DNA of 64,000 bases, from contig OY986436.1 of the NCBI GenBank assembly GCA_963920525.1, positions 88,976,470 to 89,040,469 of the forward strand, in the 5' to 3' direction. Position 1 is the first letter of the stretch. Each line of letters starts with the position of its first letter. Under the pieces are notes generated by a model, which saw only the letters and a program-made list of their open reading frames with translations, had not been told where the DNA came from and did no database searches. Source of the stretch: Dichetophora obliterata (taxonomy: Eukaryota; Arthropoda; Insecta; Diptera; Sciomyzidae). Of this stretch, positions 58,501 to 64,000 are shown piece after piece. Made by a program: the position numbers and the translations under genes.

Positions 58501-61062
58501 AATTATTTTACTGTTTTTGTCATCAAAACAACAAGGGTACCCCCTTTGATTTTTTTCGCGAAATTTATTTTTTCCAAAATGTTGTTTTTATATTTTTTAC
58601 AAAAAAGTCAAGTCTCAAAAATAATTTATGTGAAAAAATTACCCCAATATCTCTTTCCAATCAAAAGTTATGGCTAAAAATCTATTTTTTCATACAACTG
58701 ACTATCTATAGTAATAAAACTCATTTTCTGTTTGTTTGTTTGTTTGGCCTTTATACAAATCTAAACGGCTCAACGGATTTTGCTCAAACTAGGTACACAT
58801 ATTAAGCTTATCCCAACTTAAAATGTTACATACTTTGTTTTTGCCACGCCCCCTCTGAAATTTTTCAACTAACGGTAATTTTGTTATTATAAAACTTTTT
58901 AGCATCGGAGATTTTTGTGTATTTAATTTTAAATTTTTTTTGTTATTTTGACATCAAAAAACTGACATATCTTTAAAATTGGAGAAATTTTCAGTACAAC
59001 GACTTTTTCATAAAACATCGTTGCCTAAGAATGAGAAAAAAACGACATGAAAATCAAAGTTTGGTCTTTCGATGCAAATATCTCCGCTGTCCATTAAAAT
59101 ATTTCATTCAAATTTTTTTGTTCAAAAGTTCAATAAAATTACTTCACAAAAATAGGTTGAACTGTACCGTTAAGTCAGTGTATATATGTTTTATGATTAT
59201 GTCAAAAAAGGTCCAAAATATTGACTTTTTACTCAAAAAATGACTCAAAAATTGTTGTTGTTGTAAAAATGAAATCAATTAAAAATTGCACATCTGGCTA
59301 CCTTTCATATGACATAGCATTTTTTTGCAAAAATTCTTCCAGCTAAGCGCAAAAATTATTTTACTGTTTTTGTCATCAAAACAACAAGGGTACCCCCTTT
59401 GATTTTTTTCGCGAAATTTATTTTTTCCAAAATGTTGTTTTTATATTTTTTACAAAAAAGTCAAGTCTCAAAAATAATTTATGTGAAAAAATTACCCCAA
59501 TAGCTCTACATGTGTACCTAGATATTGGGTTCATTTGTGTATATAAAATCTTACTTTTTGCCTCCCCACCCCCCGCCCCCCGCCCCCCTCCTGTTAAATT
59601 TGTTTTGTTGTGATTTGTCATTTTTCTCACTATTGCTTCACCGTTGTCACTCAGTTGTTTATCATTGGTACTTTAAATGTTCTATATATATCACTGTATC
59701 ATCGAAAAGATGACTGTGAATAAGAATGCTGTAAAAGGTAATTTTTTCATGTTTAATGTGTTATTTGAACTATATTGTTGAAAGTCAAATTTCCACGCCA
59801 ATTAAATGTACCGACATATTAAAGACAGAAAAATTTTGACAATTTAACTCTCCAATCATGGTTGTAAGCTTGGCTGCATTGAACAAATTTTTCGGTTCAA
59901 TTGCATACTAACCGAAAATATGCTGAAAAGTATGCTGGAAAATATTATAAATTAGGAATATGTACTGCACTACCGACACGATTCCAATATATTAGAAAAG
60001 TCGGTAACTGTTATCTAATTTAGTTTTTTTCGCACACAGCGTAAACTTGCAGCAAATAACATAATAGCACTTTTTGCACTGTTCTTGCAAATTTTTCAGC
60101 TGGATTTATGTCGATCTGTTAACGTCGATAATATTGCTACAGGTTGCTGTATATTTTATAATAAAAATTAAAAATCGACTGCTTTCTTAACTTACACCTT
60201 TTTGCTAATTTACATTAAAAAACGACTGTACAATTTTTCGTATAAAATAGGAATTCAGAAGATTTAAGAAATTGCATCAACTATCAGACTCAATTTATAT
60301 TAATTTTTTATTAAGAGACAATCCAATTGCTATTTTCCAACTGAAAAAACTACTAAAAAATTTTAGGAAGATTTTTATAAATTTGATTTTCATTAGCGAA
60401 GTGCAAGTAACATGCTTACCAGTAACCAGTAAATTCAGTTTAGAACTAAAAAACAGTTTTTGATTGTAAAAAACAGTGATAAAAATTATTTCTTCGTTAA
60501 AAAAGCATGGTAAATTTTTTAACTAATATTTTTATAGTGGTCTCAAACTTAAATTCAACACGTTTTTACAAAATTCCAAAATTTACAAAAACATTTTATC
60601 GAGAAGTGTATATTAAAATGTTTATATAAATGACTCTCGAGTAACACCGGGTATATCAGCTAGTAAATAATAAATGTAATGATGTATGTAGCATTAATTT
60701 AACTTATATTTTTACTTTCATTTCAGGCACCAAGTACATCGAGCCAAGCACAACAAAGACTGAGGAAAAAGACGAAGAAGGGCAACACAGCGCAACAAGA
60801 GTTTTCAGACCTCGTAAAAATCTTAGAAAACAAAACTGAGCGCAGATTTGAATGGCTAGGTGAACAAATAGTCTCAACGATAAATGAAATGCAGAATGAA
60901 GAAATTATTGATGAAGCAATATTAGCACTACAAAAGCAAATAATTGATTTTAAAATAAAAGACCGCGTTAGAACAGAGCAGCAAAAAGTTTTAAGGAACA
61001 ACAATTCCAGAAATTTGATAGCTGAAGAACTTGAAGGCGTTTTTGATGATGACGATATATAG
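43555..61062 (+). CDS. Harbinger accessory protein with MADF (Myb/SANT-like) domain, 256 residues, three exons
   Basis: Exons are 43555-43926, 44379-44441 and 60727-61062. All are phase 0, with donors GTAAGT at 43927 and 44442 and acceptors TTTTTTACAG and ATTTCAG. Residues 1-110 form a MADF-type domain (SNTEMLITMFQQHE, LTLADVKQKILSVKSQYRKELR, RLWCFHLMDFL), a DNA-binding fold. The C-terminal exon has a basic patch RLRKKTKKG, then helical segments (LVKILENKTERRFEWL, EEIIDEAILALQKQIIDF) and an acidic tail DDDDI. In PIF/Harbinger elements a Myb/SANT- or MADF-type partner brings the transposase into the nucleus and to the element ends; this is family knowledge. Intron 2 contains the transposase's last exon on the other strand and the whole Helitron. 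The exons have no stops. Confidence 0.85.
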
Positions 61063-62755
61063 TTAGCTTAATATTAACTGAATACATGTTGTAGTGATCT
61101 TAATTCTAACTATGTTTAGAACTTTGTAATAACAAGGTCTTAACCTTACCTTAGTAATTCGATTATTTTTATTGAAAATGTGAAATAATTGATTAAGTAC
61201 GATTCTTTTCTGTTCGTTATCGTAATCTAATAATTACGATTGCAAATAATCAAAAAATAAGTACTATTACTTCAGATTATGAAAATACTCAAAAGTAATT
61301 GAGAAAAAGTAATCTGACTAATTTTAGAAATTATTTTTGATTCTTTTTGATTATTTAAATAATGTCTAAAAGTAGTCGGATTACTTTTTCCTGATAACTT
61401 TTGATTATTTTTGACTCTTTTCATAATCTAAAGTAATCGTAATTATTTTTTGATTAGTTGTAATCGTAATAAATTACTAATCAAAAACTTCTTCCACAAG
61501 CAATATATCATGATTACAATGCCCTTTAAAATATAATTTATTGCTAATCTTAATCGCAATTTAACAGCTATGGTCTAAACAAAGTTAAAATTAATGTCAC
61601 TACAAAGCATAGCAGCAAAAGTTCAACTTTACATTTTTTTATAACATGACTGATTTTTTATTTTTAATATTGTTTAACAATAACATAAGTTCCTAAAGCA
61701 AATCCTAAGAGGCAATACTAAACAATTGATTTGTTTACAAATTTTTAGTATTAATAAAAAGTGAATTTAAGCATTACTTTTAAAAACGTATAATTTCATT
61801 CTTAAAAAGGTGCCTGACTCTTGTTTTACTTTGGTGCAATGAAAATCTGAGGTATGCATAATTCTTTCGCAGAAAGCAAAAACTTCCTGAGGTGATGTTG
61901 TACGTTTGAAAATGAAAAATCTATCAATTCAAATTGAATTTTTTCGGTAAATAATAAAACCATATTACAACATTTTTGTGTTACAATAATACAATATTAA
62001 AGACTTCAAATAAACTAAAATACGGCCGTGGGTATTTTAACTTCGGTCCAGTTGAAAATAATTCCTTACTAGTTTTTTAAACTCTTAAATATTGGCGGCT
62101 GATGAAGAAATTTCCATTACAAATTTTAAAAATGTTCTTCAACTGTATCTTAAAATTAAAAAAACCTTTTCCGATTTCTCCGGAAGAAATTATTCATGAT
62201 AAGGCTGATTGATGCAACTGTATTCTACGACATAGCAACATACCTTTAAATAAATGTCTTTCATGTTCTCCCATATTGCTTTGCAAACTCTGGGTATGCA
62301 ATATACTAAATATGAGTGTGAGATTTTTGTTTGGTAATTCAAACTTTTGTAAGATTCCCCAGTTGCTAGGAATCTTAACGTAGCACTCAACTGCTCGCTT
62401 GGTGAAATGGAGTTTCGAAAATTTGTCTCAGCTTTCTTTAAATCGCCTTCGACAAGCCTTAAGATAAAATTAAAATTTTCCTCCGACATCCTCAAAAAAT
62501 TTTTATAGGAATCGCTATCATTTATTCTCAATTCTTTTGATACAAAAGCAAAGGATCCCTTGTTTTCCTTATTCTTGCGCCACACTTTTTTTTACAAGAT
62601 CTGCTTTTGCGAGTGCGTTTCTCTTTTTGAGCCATTTCATATATTTTTAAACACTTTCTAATGACTGCTCTGTGTTTTTCTTGCCAAAATACAATATTTT
62701 CGGCATACGCGGTACCAAATTTTAGCGCCTGCAATCCATAGTCAATATTTTCCAT
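44456..62755 (-). CDS. Harbinger transposase (DDE_Tnp_4 type), two exons, one apparent 1-base deletion
   Basis: Exon 1 is 62755-62244 and exon 2 is 45196-44456. The donor AAG/GTATGT and acceptor TTTTTCAG/TTT join IYLK to FPNTPQQW in phase 0, exactly where the family is continuous. About 417 residues, the usual length. Exon 1 has SYKNFLRMSEENFNFIL and LSATLRFLATGESYKSL, the helix-rich N-terminal region. Exon 2 has the catalytic ALDGKH (about D200), the YNYKG and VGANGRCND blocks, IGDSAF and VERSFGIL, giving the D, D and E of the nuclease. An 8-base A-run at 62587-62594 (read minus) puts the start and the rest in different frames; one more A would restore the frame. That could be a real mutation or a sequencing error. 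The intron, 17,047 bp, holds the accessory gene's last exon in antisense and the Helitron. Confidence 0.85.
45209..59502 (+). repeat. Tandem array of 17 units, ~853 bp period
   Basis: The same phrase (AAGAATGAGAAAAAAACGA) recurs with its ATG at 45536, 46389, 47242, 48095, 48948, 49800, 50653, 51506, 52283, 53136, 53989, 54842, 55619, 56472, 57325, 58178 and 59031. Spacing is 853 or 852, twice 777. Fifteen units begin with the Helitron 5' terminus TCTATAGTAATAAAA; in units 2-17 this is preceded by ACTGACTA. Two units (around 52068 and 55404) lack it and start at ACTTAAAATG. Units 1-5 have ACCGGTAAG and ACTTAGTTTTT; units 6-17 have ACCGTTAAG and ACTTTGTTTTT, so there are two subtypes. Identity between units is very high. 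A 70-codon open frame in most units is a by-product. Confidence 0.95.
51978..59544 (+). repeat. Higher-order repeat within the array marked by an exit module
   Basis: The module GCTCTACATGTGTACCTAGA through TTTGTGTATATA starts at 51978, 55314 and 59503. The first two lead through a short TA-rich bridge into truncated (777 bp) units. The third leads into the unique 3' part of the Helitron. The first interval is 3336 bp (777 + 3 x 853) and the second 4189 bp (777 + 4 x 853). The array therefore grew both by single units and by blocks that included a copy of the sequence next to the array's end. Confidence 0.9.
59503..60663 (+). other. Single-copy 3' part of the Helitron
   Basis: Contains a C-rich tract at 59561-59592, AT-rich sequence with no gene, and the 3' terminus. 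The short open frames (59525-59713, 59418-59630 minus, 60272-60463) have no recognisable domain. Confidence 0.7.
59561..59592 (-). promoter_or_regulatory. G-quadruplex-prone tract (G-rich on the minus strand)
   Basis: Plus strand CCTCCCCACCCCCCGCCCCC and onward has five or more runs of at least four C separated by one base. The complementary strand could form a very stable G-quadruplex. It sits 60 bases after the end of the tandem array in DNA that is otherwise strongly AT-rich. A role in array growth or replication pausing is inference. Confidence 0.6.
61063..62189. other. Harbinger intron and 3' flank of the accessory gene
   Basis: The 3' UTR of the accessory gene (TAATATTAACTG and so on) runs into a palindromic MITE-like stretch (61229-61470). 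The rest is AT-rich with no gene. All of it belongs to the transposase intron. Confidence 0.5.
61229..61470. repeat. Palindromic AT-rich element in the transposase intron
   Basis: ATAATTACGATTGCAAATAATC, AGATTATGAAAATACTCAAA and GAGAAAAAGTAATCTGACTA on the left are mirrored by TAGTCGGATTACTTTTTCC, TTTTCATAATCTAAAGTAATC and GATTAGTTGTAATCGTAAT on the right, around a ~40-base centre. The arms are imperfect (about 85 percent). Resembles a small MITE. The boundaries are not certain. Confidence 0.6.
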
Positions 62756-62756
62756 T

Positions 62757-63195
62757 TTGACGTAGAATTACGTCTTACAGCGCGGTTTGTATGGGGTCAT
62801 TTTCACGAATTTTTTCAAATTTATATTTGACACTTTGGGGTATACCTACAGCCTTTAATATTCATCGTACAAAGTAAAAAAAAAATGCCAAAATATTAGT
62901 TTTAGTGGGAATAAAACGTATATCTAATAAAATAGCAAAATCTAAGAAGATGAAAAATTCATATATTCGTATGAGTAATGCACAAGCTGCTTAGCTGCAG
63001 TAGCTGCTTATGATGCTTTTAAGGTTGTTGTTGTGTTTGCTTGTGTGGTTCGTTATTACGGCGTTCGTTGTTGTGCTGCTTTTGTTGTTTGTTTTTATAA
63101 ATATGTATGTAAAACACACATATATAAATACACATGAGTTGCTTTTTTTTCCCAGATAGCCAATCGGCTGCACTGAAGCGGACCGTTTATATCAA
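62757..63195 (-). repeat. Region upstream of the Harbinger transposase, shared with 22184-22765 (inverted)
   Basis: Starts two bases before the transposase ATG with TTTGACGTAGAATTACGTC and runs to GCCGATTGGCTATCTGGG on the minus strand. It contains the presumed transposase promoter. Matching sequence at 22184-22765 is in opposite orientation, with indels. The likely interpretation is that both are Harbinger-family 5' regions, with the other copy now a non-autonomous remnant. Confidence 0.65.
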
Positions 63196-63196
63196 T

Positions 63197-63390
63197 GTTG
63201 ATTTTTTATGATTTAAATACAAATTCTAAATGTTTGATAGTTTGAATCATTCTTGACTTTAAATACAAATTCTAGTTGTTTGATAGTTTAAAATCGTTTA
63301 TTGAGGTTTAGGTCAGGTTAGAACAATTAATTGCTCTAACGAATTTTTTTCAAAGAAACAACAGCAACAACACTTTCAACATGAAAAGAA
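63197..63390 (+). mobile_element. Palindromic element, family A, copy 3 (one arm)
   Basis: Matches the left arm of 21757-22179 (ATACAAATTCTAAATGTTTG, GGTCAGGTTAGAACAATTAA) and part of its loop (AACATGAAAAG). It then changes abruptly at about 63390 into repeat B. The second arm is missing. Confidence 0.75.
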
Positions 63391-63876
63391 AAAAAGGCAC
63401 AGTTTCGATAGTATCGTAAGTATAGACGTAGAATTCCTTTTTATATAGTAATAGAGAAAAATTCGGTTTTTTTCACTCATATTTTTAAAAACTATTTGAA
63501 AACATTTTATCTTCTAAATAAAAATTATTCAAAAACGAATTTGTTGTTGTTGTTGCCTTCTTCAAACTTACTTGATCTAAAAAGCTCTCAATTAAATTCA
63601 TGTTAAAATTTGTTTTGTTTTATAAAATCTTTTCGTTTGATATACATATTATATATGTTAATGCTCTTTACTACAGGAAAAATAAATATTTCAAATTTTT
63701 CCGATATTTATTTTCATTTATTAAACGTTACTTTGAATTACATTTAGTTGTAACCAACATAAAAAATTAACAACAAATTCATCACTAAAAATATCAAACG
63801 AAAACTTTTTATAAAACAAAACAAATTTTTACATGAATTTCATTGTGAGCTTTTTAGATCAAGTAAGTTTAAAGAA
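63390..63876. repeat. Interspersed repeat B, inverted pair
   Basis: 63390-63650 matches 19665-19905 directly. 63700-63876 is an inverted copy of 63565-63650 and of 19840-20010 (AAACTTACTTGATCTAAAAA at both ends). This copy thus contains both arms of a palindrome of which 19660-20010 shows mainly one. Confidence 0.7.
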
Positions 63877-64000
63877 CATGTACTTACATGTGTCGTTAGC
63901 ATTAGGTATAATAAACCGGTTCATGATTTAAAAGTAAATTTTCTTTGTTTTGAGTTTAACTCAAAGACCATGTTAAATTGTATGATTGTGTTTGAACAAG

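Larger units (their letters stand above)
45209..60663 (+). mobile_element. Helitron-type element with its 5' part amplified in tandem (15.5 kb)
   Basis: The left end is TCTATAGTAATAAAACTC, followed by a region typical of insect Helitron 5' ends (GCCTTTATACAAATC, CGGCTCAACGGATTTTG). The right end is ACACCGGGTATATCAGCTAG. TC start, CTAG end and insertion between A (45208) and T (60664), without a target duplication, are the diagnostic signs of Helitrons. There is a small palindrome CTCGAG near the 3' end but no strong 3' hairpin. No Rep or helicase ORF is present, so the element is non-autonomous. It lies in the Harbinger transposase intron, 12 bases from the acceptor, and also in the accessory gene's intron 2. 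The body is mostly the tandem array (45209-59502); 59503-60663 is single-copy. Confidence 0.85.
43136..62757. mobile_element. PIF/Harbinger DNA transposon with two interlocked genes, host to a Helitron
   Basis: The coding unit runs from the accessory gene start (43555) to the transposase start (62755). The real ends lie outside, perhaps near 43136 on the left and beyond 62757 on the right. I could not find a matching TIR pair or the 3 bp target duplication expected of Harbinger. Without the 15,455 bp Helitron (45209-60663) the unit would be about 4.2 kb, a normal size for a Harbinger element. Both introns shown by the splice signals still allow in-frame products. Confidence 0.8.

Noticed and set aside
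45536..59243. Repeated 70-codon open frame beginning MRKKRHENQ, present in most array units
   Set aside because: Its conservation simply reflects the near identity of the tandem units. Units 2-5 break the frame with ATATTCCGC, the diverged copy at 42630-43135 does not keep it, and it shows no domain.
45209..59502. Calling the array a centromeric or pericentromeric satellite
   Set aside because: It is bounded by single-copy Helitron termini inside one intron, so local growth within a transposon explains it. A link to genomic satellite would need a genome-wide search.
45209..59502. CRISPR-like array
   Set aside because: Units are ~853 bp, contiguous and lack variable spacers, and the sequence is eukaryotic.
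43136..63195. A matching TIR pair for the Harbinger element
   Set aside because: I compared 43136-43330 with 62757-63195 in inverted orientation and found no convincing match, so the exact ends are left open.

Overview
The window is AT-rich eukaryotic DNA from an insect, most likely a higher fly. The grounds are the mariner transposases, CR1-like and LOA/R1-like non-LTR retrotransposons, Tc1-like remnants, a Harbinger element whose accessory gene encodes a MADF-type protein, and short GT-AG introns. The species cannot be fixed from sequence alone. Almost all of it is layered mobile DNA. The only convincing trace of a host gene is the last 48 codons of an open frame entering from the left edge (3-149), with AATAAA signals just downstream.

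Left part (1-15,400): a mariner with a broken transposase (219-1505); a CR1-like ORF1 fragment (2082-2501) interrupted by a 3.4 kb DNA transposon with ~444 bp terminal inverted repeats (TIRs) and a zinc-finger transposase-like gene (2502-5945); a Tc1 relic plus a 5'-truncated LINE tail between two 143 bp direct repeats (7027-8697); then AT-rich DNA with several MITEs and a perfect-looking hairpin (15308-15444). Middle part (16,000-33,000): a hAT relic with a TTAA-flanked MITE inside it; a foldback-like element (18745-21294); a palindromic repeat family, one copy of which hosts a second mariner with an intact 345-codon transposase (25820-27106); a decayed LOA/R1-type non-LTR element (27990-31340, minus); and a hAT-type non-autonomous element with a clean 8 bp target-site duplication that itself carries another MITE (31458-33019).

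Right part (33,700-64,000): a 3.4 kb transposon with ~370 bp TIRs encoding an apparently intact two-exon 703-residue protein that I cannot assign (33744-37162); a Tc1-like pseudogene; a CR1-like retrotransposon (about 38850-42480, minus); then the most striking locus. A PIF/Harbinger element carries two genes on opposite strands that are interlocked: the MADF accessory gene (plus, exons 43555-43926, 44379-44441, 60727-61062) has the transposase's second exon inside its second intron, while the transposase (minus, exons 62755-62244 and 45196-44456) has the accessory gene's third exon inside its only intron.

Into the shared intronic space a Helitron-type element has inserted (45209-60663: TC start, CTAG end, A/T target). 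Its 5' end plus adjoining sequence is amplified into 17 tandem units of about 853 bp, with a higher-order block of 3336 bp, so both Harbinger introns are now about 16-17 kb. All splice junctions still join in frame. The transposase has one apparent one-base deletion in an A-run. The far right end carries repeats that match, in inverted order, those at 19.6-22.8 kb.
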